Assembly (NCBI GenBank): GCA_019931105.1
Contig: JAIOUW010000002.1
Span: 124,001 to 188,000, forward strand
DNA length: 64,000 nt
Source: Flavobacteriaceae bacterium NBU2977
GTDB lineage: Bacteria > Bacteroidota > Bacteroidia > Flavobacteriales > Flavobacteriaceae
Reading direction: 5' to 3'
The notes under the pieces were generated by a model that saw nothing but the letters and a program-made list of their open reading frames with translations, was not told the DNA's origin and did no database searches. A program made the position numbers and the translations under genes. Positions 8,653-18,123 of the stretch are shown piece by piece; the first letter of the stretch is position 1, and each line of letters begins with the position of its first letter.

Positions 8653-9531
8653 ATGACAGGCATACAAGACTTCGCCGAAAAGCATGAGATGGTCTCTTCA
8701 TTGTTCGATTGGCCGAAATCAAAAGAGGAATGGGAGCCATATCGTTTAAGTGATGAACAAGTCGCCCATTTTCATGAATACGGATACCTATCGGGAATCA
8801 AACTTCTTGATGACCGGCAAATCAAGGTATTGCGCAAAGAACTTGAAGAACTCATCGATCCTGAACATCCGGGCCATCATTTATTTTATGAATTTCATAG
8901 TAATGAATCATCGAACACCAATTCGGTTTTGTTCCATTCGCTTGGGCATTGGCGAATTACCAAGGGGTTTCATGACGTGCTTTGGAATCCGGCCTTTGTA
9001 ATGGCTGCACACCAATTGTTGGAAAACAGGCCGGTTCGTTTTTGGCATGACCAGTTGTTTTACAAGCCCACAAAACACGGTGGGGTGGTGGCCTGGCACC
9101 AAGATTATTCGTATTGGACACGTACCGTGGCCATGCAACATCTTACTTGCTGGACAGGTCTTGATGACGCCACGACGGAGAACGGTTGCTTACACTACGT
9201 TCCGAAAAGCCATAAATGGGGATTATTGAATGCCCCGGAATTGGCAGGAGATATGAACGGATTAATGGATTATCTGACCGAAGAACAGAAAGCCGAATTC
9301 AAACCAGTGCCCATTGAATTGAAAAAAGGGTATGCGACATTTCACCACCCTTTAATGGTACATGGATCGTATGAGAATAAATCGGACAGGAGTCGAAGAG
9401 CGTTTGTACTGAATGTATTTGCCGACGGTACGGTCAGCAATACCGATGATGAACTTCTAAAGGGAGTGCCCCCGATACCCAAGGGAGAAAAAATGGAAGG
9501 AAAGTTTTTTCCGCTACTTTTTGACCAATGA
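8653..9531 (+). CDS. Phytanoyl-CoA dioxygenase (PhyH) family oxygenase
   Basis: The 292-residue protein shows the Fe(II)/2-oxoglutarate facial triad of the PhyH family: His149 and Asp151 in AWHQDYSYW and the distal His237 in HHPLMVHGS, followed by Arg residues (SDRSRRAF) that would hold 2-oxoglutarate. Such enzymes hydroxylate or oxidatively remove groups from small molecules. The substrate is not predictable here. It is the last gene of the plus-strand operon and converges with the oxidoreductase whose stop is 6 bases away. Since the pathway makes 2-oxoglutarate, its co-substrate is at hand. Confidence 0.82.
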   Translation: MTGIQDFAEKHEMVSSLFDWPKSKEEWEPYRLSDEQVAHFHEYGYLSGIKLLDDRQIKVLRKELEELIDPEHPGHHLFYEFHSNESSNTNSVLFHSLGHWRITKGFHDVLWNPAFVMAAHQLLENRPVRFWHDQLFYKPTKHGGVVAWHQDYSYWTRTVAMQHLTCWTGLDDATTENGCLHYVPKSHKWGLLNAPELAGDMNGLMDYLTEEQKAEFKPVPIELKKGYATFHHPLMVHGSYENKSDRSRRAFVLNVFADGTVSNTDDELLKGVPPIPKGEKMEGKFFPLLFDQ

Positions 9532-9537
9532 TTTTCG

Positions 9538-11238
9538 CTAGATCGTAAGCCTTTGTTTTTTGGAAGCGGCACGAGCCCTTTTCACCTCTATTATTTTTCT
9601 TATCCATTCCGGATAATCCGAATCATCATCTGCCGGATAAATACATATATGCTGGTCGGCTCTAGGTTTTTTGAGTTCATCAGGATGTTCGCCTAAAACA
9701 ATTGCCGCTGTATCAACACCGGAGTGCGATGCACCGGCCACGCCATGTGAAAGAATGCTCGCACCGCAGAGATACAGGTTTTCGATTTCACTTTTCGCTT
9801 TATAGGCAAAAGGGCCAATATGTTTCAAACTCTTCTCGGTACCATAAATGTTACCCCTCGTGGTATTTACATAATATTCGTTGGTGATGGGCGTACCTAA
9901 TTCGACATTTACGATATGTTCGCTGACATTTGGTATCGCTTTTTCCACCCCTTTGATCATTTTATTTGTCAAAACGTCTTTAAACCTCAAATACGAATCG
10001 GAACGATTTTCATTTTCATTCTTGAATTTTTCAAAGGCATCATAGTTGACAAGGGTTATGGCCTCGATGGTATGGTGTATGCCGTCATAGCTCGTGGGGT
10101 CTTTTAGCGAAGTGAAGCTAATGAACATACCTTCGAAGGCATCTCCTTGGGCAAGGTCGTTTTCAAGTGCCCCGTCATAAAATTCATCGATATCGGTATC
10201 GGGCATCATCCAAATATTTCCCGAATCGAGTCCCGCTTTTCGCAAATCCATGTCTACGGTCAAGAATAGCATTAGGGTAGTGCTGGAGTATTTGGTATTG
10301 CCCAGTTTTTTTTGAAGTTTGGCACTTATATGTTCGCGCCCGATCAGTTCAAGATATGTGATTCCAGGATCTGCATTGGAGATTATGTTTTTTGCGAAAA
10401 GCTGTACCCCATTTTCAAGTTGCACACCGATGGCCTTTTTTTTGGCACCGTTTTGAATCAGGATCCTTGAAACAGAGGTGCTGGTTTGAATTTCGCCATT
10501 GTACTTTTTTAATACGTTGGTCATGGCCTTGATCAACGCACCACCACCGCCCATAGGATAAAATCCTCCCTGAAAATAATGGTTCATAACCGCACAGTGT
10601 AATGGAAAAGCGGCTTTTCGCGGTTGTACGCCATGGTCGCCACATTGAATGTTCAAAATGTTCTTTAAAAGCGGGTCTTCGATATGCCAATCGACCACAC
10701 GTTTAAGATTGAAAAACATATACCGCAAAAGGTGACGAATATGGTACGGAAGCGTTAGTTTTCTCCAGAAACCCTTGTAGTAAGGTATCGAGAATAACTG
10801 ATTACTTACCTTTTGTACTAAGTTCAGGTAGGTTCTGATATGTTCTTTTTCTTTTGGAAATCTTCTTGAAAGGCGTTCTATAAGTTCATCTAGGTTTGCA
10901 GGATAGTCAAATCGATGGTTGCCAATATGTACATGTTCATAACCATCAGGGTTCATTCTAAAAAAAACGAGGTCATTCGCAATCTCGAGGCCTCGGTATA
11001 GATCGCTCGTAGCTTGGCCTTCTTCAAGTAGCCCGACATAATGGACACCTGGTGTAAATCTGTGCCCATTGAGATAAAAGCTATGGCACCATCCGCCAGG
11101 AACATCATGCTGTTCCAAAACCAATACCTTTTGGCCGGCCCTGGCCAAACAAATGGCCGATGCTAGCCCCCCAGCTCCGGAGCCAACTATTATCGTATCG
11201 TAATGCGCATCAGAGTCATCTTTAGGAGTATGTTCCAA
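9538..11238 (-). CDS. Phytoene desaturase-like NAD(P)/FAD oxidoreductase (CrtI/CrtISO/retinol saturase group)
   Basis: The 566-residue protein opens with an FAD-binding fold (DTIIVGSGAGGLASAICLARAG, shown by GSGAGGL) and the motif LEQHDVPGGWCHSF, and ends with LYLCGASILSHGVAGASHSG, a typical FAD-closing segment. This pattern is that of CrtI-type desaturases, carotenoid isomerases and retinol saturases. No carotenoid genes lie nearby, so the substrate is open. The only sensible start is TTG at 11238, as no ATG precedes the FAD motif. The tail is basic (RARAASKKQRLTI). Confidence 0.8.
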   Translation of the reverse strand: MEHTPKDDSDAHYDTIIVGSGAGGLASAICLARAGQKVLVLEQHDVPGGWCHSFYLNGHRFTPGVHYVGLLEEGQATSDLYRGLEIANDLVFFRMNPDGYEHVHIGNHRFDYPANLDELIERLSRRFPKEKEHIRTYLNLVQKVSNQLFSIPYYKGFWRKLTLPYHIRHLLRYMFFNLKRVVDWHIEDPLLKNILNIQCGDHGVQPRKAAFPLHCAVMNHYFQGGFYPMGGGGALIKAMTNVLKKYNGEIQTSTSVSRILIQNGAKKKAIGVQLENGVQLFAKNIISNADPGITYLELIGREHISAKLQKKLGNTKYSSTTLMLFLTVDMDLRKAGLDSGNIWMMPDTDIDEFYDGALENDLAQGDAFEGMFISFTSLKDPTSYDGIHHTIEAITLVNYDAFEKFKNENENRSDSYLRFKDVLTNKMIKGVEKAIPNVSEHIVNVELGTPITNEYYVNTTRGNIYGTEKSLKHIGPFAYKAKSEIENLYLCGASILSHGVAGASHSGVDTAAIVLGEHPDELKKPRADQHICIYPADDDSDYPEWIRKIIEVKRARAASKKQRLTI

Positions 11239-11283
11239 TATTTTTTATTTGTGGTGTTATTTGTGTAAATGATATTGGCCAAA

Positions 11284-11970
11284 TTACTCCAAGGCCATTG
11301 CAATTGCCTTTTCTACCATAGGTTCCATTACCTTATAGCCTTCTACGGTCGGGTGCACTTCGTCGCTCGCATATTTTTTCGGAAGTCCGTTGCGCTCATC
11401 CGCCATGGCCGAAAAATAGTCCAAATAAACATGCCCGGCCTCTTTGGCATACGCTTTGATCAATGCGTTCAGCGCAGGTATTTTTTCATTTGGTTTCAGT
11501 CCGGGCCGCCAGGGATAGTCAAAGGCAGGCAAAACAGAGGAAAGCACTACTTTGATGCCGTTCTGGCTCGCGATTTCGGACATTGACCTTAGATTGTCCA
11601 TTATTTGATCCAATGTCATCGGTCCGGTGTTTCCGGCAATATCGTTGGTTCCAGCCAATATTACAACCACTTTGGGCATTAGATCGACAACATCTTGTTG
11701 AAAGCGTATCAACATTTGTGGGGTCGTTTGACCACCGATACCCCTATTGATATATGGTTTGCCCTCAAAAAAATCCGGGCGTGCCTGGATCCATCCTATG
11801 GTGATGGAATTCCCCATAAAGACTACTCGGTTTTCATTCATTTTTGGTGGTGTTATCTTTTGGTTCGCTTCCTTAAAATGATCCAATGCTGCCCAATCCT
11901 GCGCCTGTATGCTTTCACCAACACCTATTGTGACCATGAATACAAGTATAATGCTTATAATTTTTCTCAT
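11284..11970 (-). CDS. Secreted SGNH/GDSL-family hydrolase
   Basis: The 228-residue protein has a signal peptide (MRKIISIILVFMVTIGVGES, cut near IQAQ) and the four SGNH blocks: FMGNSITIGW (nucleophile Ser), GIGGQT (Gly), LAGTNDIAG (Asn) and DEVHPTVEGY (Asp-His). Such enzymes remove acyl or acetyl groups from carbohydrates and lipids in the periplasm or outside. It lies 45 bases after the CrtI-like gene in reverse orientation order and 27 bases before the S10 peptidase stop, so the three minus-strand genes may be one transcript. Confidence 0.87.
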   Translation of the reverse strand: MRKIISIILVFMVTIGVGESIQAQDWAALDHFKEANQKITPPKMNENRVVFMGNSITIGWIQARPDFFEGKPYINRGIGGQTTPQMLIRFQQDVVDLMPKVVVILAGTNDIAGNTGPMTLDQIMDNLRSMSEIASQNGIKVVLSSVLPAFDYPWRPGLKPNEKIPALNALIKAYAKEAGHVYLDYFSAMADERNGLPKKYASDEVHPTVEGYKVMEPMVEKAIAMALE

Positions 11971-11997
11971 CTTTTTTACCTTAAAACTTATTTTTAA

Positions 11998-13482
11998 TTA
12001 ATATTTGGCGGCCTTGCCGTTGGCCATGGTCTTTTTAATAAAGTCCCTAATGTCTTCATTGGCCTTCTTTAGGTCTTCTCTACGTAGGTACATCATATGC
12101 CCACTGCGATATCCTTTAAAATCAAAACGTTCTTTCATTCGACCGCTTGGATCGACCTGCCACATTAGATATTTTGCATTGAAATAGGTCGTTGCACCGT
12201 CATAATAACCTGACTGCACCAAAACATTTAAATATGGGTTTTGCGCCATGGCCTGACGAAGGTTTTCACGGGTATTCTCATCAGAATTGTCCCATGGATG
12301 TACCGGCCCGAACATATTGTATTTGATATCGGTCTTGAATTTCAGTTCTTCCTGTAAGTAGTAATTTATCGCAGGAGTGAAACTGTGCAACCATGACGTC
12401 AATTCTGCACTGTAATCGGGCCTCATGCCTTCCAACTGTTTGTCGATGCCAAGGTAGCGTGAATCTAGCCTTCCTATGTTGTAACCGCCCTTGTCCTTTA
12501 GCAGATTTTTCCAAAAATAGGGAGTTGGAACCCTTAAGTTTTGGTCGATGATATCTTCTTTTTTAAGGCCTGAGTAATAGGCCATCTTTTCGGCAATCTC
12601 ATTTTTTTCGGTCTCACCGAGAAATCCACCTCTCGTAATTGCCGGAAGCAAAGTGTTTATGGTATATTCTTCTGATTCAGGAAGAATTTCAAGGAGGTCT
12701 TTTTGTTGCAGGCTATTGGGAAGGGCCTTATGATGCCAGGCCGCTGCGGTGTAATAAGGTAATTTTATCGCATCGGATACGGGTCCGCTATTTCTGATTA
12801 TGGTATAATCGGCAGGGGAAACCAGTATAACCCCGTTGAGATACATCCATTGGGCATTTTGCAGCTCCAATGAAAGCCCCATTACCCGTGGCCCGCCATA
12901 ACTTTCACCAATTAAGTATTTCGGGGATCGCCAGCGGTTGTTTCGAGTAACGAAAGTATTCAACCATTCGGCCAAGTATTTGATATCAGCATTGATACCA
13001 AAGAATTTTTTACGGTCTACTTCATCGCCCGTTTCCGGTATTGTTCGTGAATATCCGGTATTCGCTGGATTAACATAAACGATATCGGTAACGTCCAAAA
13101 CCGAAAAAGGGTTTTCATTGACTCCATACGGCTGAACAGGATATCCTTCTTCATCTATTTTTAACGTTCTGGGACCCGTATACGCCAAATGCATCCATAC
13201 CGAACCTGATCCAGGCCCGCCATTGAACGATATCAAAAGAGGTCTTGAGGCTCGATCCTTGACATTGCTTCTCGTGTAATAGGTATAGTTCAAAGAAGCG
13301 ATCGGCTTTCCCAACTCATCCCAAACGGGTTGGGTACCGATTGTTGCGGTGTAGTTGATCGGTGTTCCATTAATAGTTACACTATGCTGTGTGGTAACCG
13401 TAGTGTCAATGGGCAGCTTACGTTCTTGTGCTCTTAGCGAACAACAAAATAGGGAAAGGGATAAAAGTAATAATGTTCTCAT
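11998..13482 (-). CDS. Secreted serine carboxypeptidase, peptidase family S10
   Basis: With the start at 13482 the protein has 494 residues and a clear signal peptide (MRTLLLLSLSLFCCSLRAQ). Family S10 marks are SFNGGPGSGSVWMHLAYTGP (oxyanion region), the nucleophile in LIGESYGGPR, the Asp in VQSGYYDGATTY and the His in YRSGHMMYL. A longer frame up to 13569 exists but would bury the signal peptide, so it was rejected. The enzyme should trim C-terminal residues from peptides outside the cytoplasm. Together with the DUF885 protein upstream, it hints at peptide feeding. Confidence 0.9.
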   Translation of the reverse strand: MRTLLLLSLSLFCCSLRAQERKLPIDTTVTTQHSVTINGTPINYTATIGTQPVWDELGKPIASLNYTYYTRSNVKDRASRPLLISFNGGPGSGSVWMHLAYTGPRTLKIDEEGYPVQPYGVNENPFSVLDVTDIVYVNPANTGYSRTIPETGDEVDRKKFFGINADIKYLAEWLNTFVTRNNRWRSPKYLIGESYGGPRVMGLSLELQNAQWMYLNGVILVSPADYTIIRNSGPVSDAIKLPYYTAAAWHHKALPNSLQQKDLLEILPESEEYTINTLLPAITRGGFLGETEKNEIAEKMAYYSGLKKEDIIDQNLRVPTPYFWKNLLKDKGGYNIGRLDSRYLGIDKQLEGMRPDYSAELTSWLHSFTPAINYYLQEELKFKTDIKYNMFGPVHPWDNSDENTRENLRQAMAQNPYLNVLVQSGYYDGATTYFNAKYLMWQVDPSGRMKERFDFKGYRSGHMMYLRREDLKKANEDIRDFIKKTMANGKAAKY

Positions 13483-13565
13483 TTTATATGTTTTTCTGTC
13501 TCTTGTTAAAAATAGGGATTTTGGGTCAGAAACAAGGTCGTTTTTGAACACTATGGCGTTTGTGG

Positions 13566-14330
13566 TCAAAACTTCTCGAAAACACCTAGCCCGAACAGTG
13601 CAAAATCATATTTGACAGGATCTAGAGGATCTAGTTTTCTCAGATTTTTGTCAAGTTCTGCCAGCGCTATGGCATCATTCTGCTTTCTTTTCAGCAATTT
13701 CAGTTTTCTGGCTACATTTCCAGAATGGACGTCCAGGGGGCAAGATAATTTTGAGGGTGAAATATTTTTCCATAACCCAAAATCAACATTGGTATCCGCC
13801 GCTCGTACCATCCAACGTAAAAACATATTGATACGTTTGGCGGCAGAACCCTTTAATGGGTCGGAAACATGTTTTGTGGTGCGCTTTTCAAAGGGAAGTT
13901 CAAAAAAAATCTCCTTGAATTTAGAGATTGTCGGTTGTAAGTTTGACGCTGACTGGTGCGATGTAAAAACACCTTCCAAGCCGCCGTGGCGACTATAGAT
14001 ATTTTTCAAACTCTGAACAAAATAGGTAAGGTCGGTACCATTGAAGGTTCTATGAACAAAGTTCTCTAAGGCCTTTAGATGCGATTCATTGTGGTTCATT
14101 ACAAAATCATAGGGACTATCACCTAATAGACCCATCATTTTCTCCGCATTGTTTATGATGCTTTTTCTATTGCCCCATGCGATGGTCGCTGTCAAAAAGC
14201 CACTGATTTCTACATCTTCCTTTTTATCAAATCGATGGGGAATCTGAATCGGATCGCTCTCTAAAAACCGGGGTTGGTTGTATTGTGCAACTTTGGCGTC
14301 GAGAAACTCTTTAAGCTCTTTTTTTGTCAT
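13566..14330 (-). CDS. TIGR02757 (DUF2400) family protein of unknown function
   Basis: The 254-residue protein matches the TIGR02757 family common in Bacteroidota: an N-terminal helical part with FLTATIAWGNRKSIINNAEKMM (first half) and a C-terminal segment RMNMFLRWMVR-like (RINMFLRWMVRAAD) then PLDVHSGNVAR. No catalytic function has been established for it as far as I know. No signal peptide or membrane span is seen, so it is cytoplasmic. It is 83 bases upstream of the S10 gene and separated by 88 bases from the LolD-like gene. Confidence 0.85.
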   Translation of the reverse strand: MTKKELKEFLDAKVAQYNQPRFLESDPIQIPHRFDKKEDVEISGFLTATIAWGNRKSIINNAEKMMGLLGDSPYDFVMNHNESHLKALENFVHRTFNGTDLTYFVQSLKNIYSRHGGLEGVFTSHQSASNLQPTISKFKEIFFELPFEKRTTKHVSDPLKGSAAKRINMFLRWMVRAADTNVDFGLWKNISPSKLSCPLDVHSGNVARKLKLLKRKQNDAIALAELDKNLRKLDPLDPVKYDFALFGLGVFEKF

Positions 14331-14418
14331 TCCAAATTAAAATTCGGTAATACTTTTTAGCGGATCGACATATCGCGGGTTATTGAGATCATTGTGCGGC
14401 TAGGTCGACTATGACTTT

Positions 14419-15102
14419 TTATTGCTGCACGACTTGTTCTGAACTGGTAATCAAACCGTCTACCATCGTCAATTTACGATCGGCCATATCGGCCAATTCT
14501 TCGTTATGGGTAACGATGACAAAGGTCTGCCCGAATTGGTCGCGAAGTTCAAAAAAAAGATGGTGAAGGTTGTCGGCACTCTCCGAATCAAGATTTCCAC
14601 TGGGTTCGTCGGCAAAAATAATCGAAGGATTGTTGATCAACGCCCTCGCCACGGCGACCCGCTGTTGTTCACCGCCCGAAAGCTCATTGGGCTTATGTTC
14701 ATAACGCGCTTTCAGTCCCAAAAAGTCAAGAAGTTCCTTTGCCCTTTTTTCAGCTTCCCCCCTCGGGGTCTTTTTGATGAAGGCCGGAATACAGACATTT
14801 TCCAATGCCGTGAACTCGGGAAGCAACTGGTGAAATTGAAAAATGAATCCGATATGTTGGTTTCGAAATTTGGCAAGATCCTTGTCAGAAAGATTGGTGA
14901 CCTCCACATCGTTTATCACCAATTTACTATCTGTTTTGTTGGTTTGTGTATCCAAGGTGCCCAATATCTGTAATAGAGTGGTTTTACCGGCCCCCGATGC
15001 ACCCACAATTGAAACCACTTCACCTTTTTTTATGTGTAGATCGACACCTTTAAGGACCTGTAATTTTCCATAAAACTTTTGAATATTGCTTGCCTTTATC
15101 AT
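14419..15102 (-). CDS. ABC transporter ATP-binding protein, LolD/MacB type
   Basis: The 227-residue ATPase has Walker A GASGAGKT (residues 34-41), the Q-loop around [17 protein letters not shown], the signature [15 protein letters not shown] and Walker [13 protein letters not shown] followed by the switch His in VIVTHNEE. The [11 protein letters not shown] and SGNLD motifs place it in the LolD/MacB/FtsE group, which powers lipoprotein release or peptide and drug export. The matching permease is not in the window. It is divergent from folE, with 200 bases between them. Confidence 0.88.
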   Translation of the reverse strand: MIKASNIQKFYGKLQVLKGVDLHIKKGEVVSIVGASGAGKTTLLQILGTLDTQTNKTDSKLVINDVEVTNLSDKDLAKFRNQHIGFIFQFHQLLPEFTALENVCIPAFIKKTPRGEAEKRAKELLDFLGLKARYEHKPNELSGGEQQRVAVARALINNPSIIFADEPSGNLDSESADNLHHLFFELRDQFGQTFVIVTHNEELADMADRKLTMVDGLITSSEQVVQQ

Positions 15103-15302
15103 AAAGAGGAAATAAAAGTGGAAATGTAAACATTAACGCGTACACGGCAAAATAATACAGAACCGACCAAAGATGAATCATTCAAAAGTTAATTTTTAAT
15201 GTCTTGATAATAAAAGGGCGGTAATCGATAGGACGCTGGGAGATAAGCGAAATATAGCTTAATTTCGCCCCGAGCATATTAACGGTAAAATTGACATAAA
15301 AT

Positions 15303-15902
15303 ATGGCACCTTATCAAAGTTTGGAAGAGTACAATTTAGAGATTACCGACGAAGTCAGGGACCGCTACGCGTCTATAATCGATGAAATAGGGGAGGATAC
15401 GACGCGGGAAGGACTTTTAAAAACACCTGAGCGCGCAGCTAAAGCGATGCTTTTTTTGACCCAGGGTTACAAGCAAAATGCCGCCGAAATATTGAAAAGT
15501 GCCATGTTCAAAGAATCCTATAACGAAATGGTCATCGTCAAGGATATCGAACTGTATTCACTTTGCGAACACCACATATTGCCTTTTTTCGGGAAAGCCC
15601 ATATCGCATACATTCCCAACGGACATATTGTCGGCTTGAGCAAACTACCGCGAATCGTCGATGTTTTTGCCCGTAGATTACAGGTCCAAGAACGGCTCAC
15701 CAAGCAAATACTCGATTGCATCAACGATACCTTACGGCCTCAGGGCGTGGCGGTGGTCATCGAGGCATCGCATATGTGCATGATGATGAGAGGGGTTCAG
15801 AAACAAAATTCGGTGACGACCACCTCGGGCTTTAGGGGCACTTTTGAAAAAGAAGAAACCCGAAATGAATTTCTCAAGCTGATAAGTTCAGATTTGTCAT
15901 AA
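15303..15902 (+). CDS. folE: GTP cyclohydrolase I
   Basis: The 199-residue enzyme converts GTP to dihydroneopterin triphosphate, the first step of folate and pterin synthesis. Diagnostic motifs are [20 protein letters not shown] (zinc Cys and His pair) and [15 protein letters not shown] with GFRGTF at the C-terminus. The length fits the type I enzyme. ATG 15303 follows an A/T-rich leader. A gene for a small membrane protein follows 76 bases downstream. Confidence 0.95.
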   Translation: MAPYQSLEEYNLEITDEVRDRYASIIDEIGEDTTREGLLKTPERAAKAMLFLTQGYKQNAAEILKSAMFKESYNEMVIVKDIELYSLCEHHILPFFGKAHIAYIPNGHIVGLSKLPRIVDVFARRLQVQERLTKQILDCINDTLRPQGVAVVIEASHMCMMMRGVQKQNSVTTTSGFRGTFEKEETRNEFLKLISSDLS

Positions 15903-15978
15903 ATATTATTGAATAGCGAAACGTCTTGTTTTTGGCATTTTTATTGCTCTTAAATAAGGAGAATCAATATATTTAAGC

Positions 15979-16281
15979 ATGGCTAAAGAAAAAGACGAAA
16001 AGATAAAAAAATTATTGCTGGGGCTTTTGTTCGACGCGATCGGGCTTCTGTCTTTCACGATACCCCTGGTAGGCGAATTTTCCGATATCGTATGGGCCCC
16101 GCTTTCAGCTTGGTTGATGACAAAAATGTATAGGGGTAAGATCGGGCAGGCCGCCGGGGTAATTACTTTCGTGGAAGAAATAATTCCGGGGCTAGACGTC
16201 ATTCCCACATTTACGATAATGTGGTTATATACATATGTTTTTAAAGGCTCTAGGAAAAAAGAAATTCTAGAGGCCAAATAG
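15979..16281 (+). CDS. Small conserved membrane protein of unknown function
   Basis: The 100-residue protein begins with a charged cytoplasmic end (MAKEKDEKIKK), has a hydrophobic segment LLLGLLFDAIGLLSFTIPLVG, an amphipathic middle with GEFSDIVWAPLSAWLMTKMYRG, and a second hydrophobic stretch near FTIMWLYTYVF. That suggests two membrane spans with a basic tail. I do not recognise a named domain. It lies alone between folE and the sulfite dehydrogenase pair. Confidence 0.75.
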   Translation: MAKEKDEKIKKLLLGLLFDAIGLLSFTIPLVGEFSDIVWAPLSAWLMTKMYRGKIGQAAGVITFVEEIIPGLDVIPTFTIMWLYTYVFKGSRKKEILEAK

Positions 16282-16391
16282 GCGTAATATTATAGTTCCT
16301 TTTAAATTCGATTATGCACGGTAACATAGGTTACTTTAGATTGCCGTAAAATGTCCTAACTTTACGCAATCACTAAATTATTTCCCGCTTC

Positions 16392-17612
16392 ATGCAAAGA
16401 AGAAACTTTGTCAAAAAAGCCACTTTGAGTTCGATGGCCGGGCTTATAGGGGCCGAGATTGTTTTTGGCAATCTCTTGCCAAAAGGCTATCGACCTTTGG
16501 CTTTACAAGACCCAGACCCTTTTAAAATGTTCGATAAAGACCCCGAAATGGTCGTTTTGAACAGTAAGCCCTGGAATATGGAGGCAAGGGCCCATTTATT
16601 GAACGATAAGGTTACCCCCAATAAATTCATGTTCATACGCAACAATGGCATCATCCCCGAAAAAATAGATGTCCAAAATTGGACGTTGACCATTGATGGT
16701 GAGTCCGCTGATCAAACAAAAACCTACTCGCTTGCTGAACTGAAATCAAAATTCAAGCACCATACCTATCAACTTACTTTAGAATGTGGCGGAAACGGTC
16801 GTAGTGAATTCGACCCGCCCGCAAAAGGCAATCAATGGACGATAGGGGCCGTTTCATGTGCCGAATGGACGGGTGTCAGGCTTCGTGATGTTTTGGAGGA
16901 TGTCGGTATAGGAAGCGATGCGGTATACGTGGGGTATCATGGTGCCGATATGCATTTGAGCAGGGACCCCAACAAGGAGCCTATCTCACGCGGTGTCCCA
17001 ATGCAGAAGGCTCTACAAGACGAAACACTTTTGGCATTTCAGATGAACGGTGAAGATATTCCGATTGCCCATGGTCATCCGTTGCGTTTGGTGGCAGGAG
17101 GTTGGCCCGCTTCGGTGTCTGGCAAATGGATCAATCGGATCAGTATAAGAAATAAGGAACACGATGGTGAAAAAATGGGAGGCTCCTCGTACCGAGTACC
17201 CTGCAAACCTGTCGCCCCGGGAGAAAAAGTAAAGGACGAGGATATGTGCGTAATCGAATCAATGCCCGTAAAATCTTTGATTACCTACCCTAAAAGTGGG
17301 GCGACGTTCCCAAAATCAAAAAGCTTGAATATAAAGGGCCATGCATGGGCCGGTGAGCTCGAAGTTTCAAAAGTGGAATATTCCATTGATTTTGGATCGA
17401 CCTGGGCGCCCTGCACATTGGAAAAACCGGCCAATCGTTTGGCTTGGCAACACTTTTCGGCACAAATACGTTTTCCGGTGGTTGGTTACTATGAAGTTTG
17501 GGCGAGGGCTACCGATTCAAATGGAAAAGCACAGCCAATGTTGTTACCGGGTTGGAACCCCAAAGGATATCTGAACAATGCGTGCCATCGAATTGCGGTA
17601 AAAGTGACCTAA
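16392..17612 (+). CDS. SorA-like sulfite dehydrogenase, molybdopterin subunit
   Basis: The 406-residue protein starts MQRRNFVKKATLSS, a twin-arginine signal of the short RRNFxKK type, so it is exported folded. The oxidoreductase molybdopterin domain shows the molybdenum-ligand Cys132 in LTLECGGNGRSEF, then WTIGAVSCAEWTGVRLRDVL and the Mo-co-dimerisation part with SIDFGSTW. With the cytochrome c gene starting directly after its stop, this looks like a periplasmic sulfite:cytochrome c oxidoreductase. A partial promoter match (TTTA-N18-TAACTTTA, 16335-16364) lies upstream. Another sulfur or oxide substrate is possible. Confidence 0.85.
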   Translation: MQRRNFVKKATLSSMAGLIGAEIVFGNLLPKGYRPLALQDPDPFKMFDKDPEMVVLNSKPWNMEARAHLLNDKVTPNKFMFIRNNGIIPEKIDVQNWTLTIDGESADQTKTYSLAELKSKFKHHTYQLTLECGGNGRSEFDPPAKGNQWTIGAVSCAEWTGVRLRDVLEDVGIGSDAVYVGYHGADMHLSRDPNKEPISRGVPMQKALQDETLLAFQMNGEDIPIAHGHPLRLVAGGWPASVSGKWINRISIRNKEHDGEKMGGSSYRVPCKPVAPGEKVKDEDMCVIESMPVKSLITYPKSGATFPKSKSLNIKGHAWAGELEVSKVEYSIDFGSTWAPCTLEKPANRLAWQHFSAQIRFPVVGYYEVWARATDSNGKAQPMLLPGWNPKGYLNNACHRIAVKVT

Positions 17613-18080
17613 ATGGAGAATAAGGGTTTTTGGAAAGGTTCGAGAAGGGTCTATCGCACGCTCATCGTTGTTTGTGCGGTATTGGTGATATTTTCGATCA
17701 TTGCTATTTATTTGATGAACGGCGAGCAATTGAACGTTCAAGATTCGAATGCAGAGTACAGTACCTTGCCGGATAATGGCGACCCGAATAGAATAGTCGA
17801 TGGTATTCATGTACGTACAGGGTTGGTTGAAGGAGAGGGTCTTATGACCGTCGTGAACAACTGTACCAATTGCCATTCCGCCGAATTGGTCATGCAAAAT
17901 CGAATGAACAAAGAACGTTGGATTTCAACGATCCGATGGATGCAAAAGACACAAAATTTATGGGACCTGGGCGACAATGAAGAAATCATCGTGAATTATC
18001 TGGTCACCAATTACCCACCTGTTGAAAAGGGCAGAAGGGAGGCTTTGTCGGATATCGATTGGTACCAGCTGAAAGATTGA
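17613..18080 (+). CDS. SorB-like membrane-anchored cytochrome c
   Basis: The 155-residue protein has a positively charged N-terminus and one membrane segment (LIVVCAVLVIFSIIAIYLM), then a single haem-binding motif CTNCH (Cys84-His88) in a domain facing the periplasm. It starts on the base after the molybdopterin subunit's stop, so the two are surely coupled. It would accept electrons from sulfite oxidation and hand them to the respiratory chain. Met residues in RWMQKTQNLW could be the second axial ligand. Confidence 0.87.
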   Translation: MENKGFWKGSRRVYRTLIVVCAVLVIFSIIAIYLMNGEQLNVQDSNAEYSTLPDNGDPNRIVDGIHVRTGLVEGEGLMTVVNNCTNCHSAELVMQNRMNKERWISTIRWMQKTQNLWDLGDNEEIIVNYLVTNYPPVEKGRREALSDIDWYQLKD

Positions 18081-18123
18081 TCAAGACTTAACGACAAAAG
18101 AAATCACTTAAAACATTCATTTT

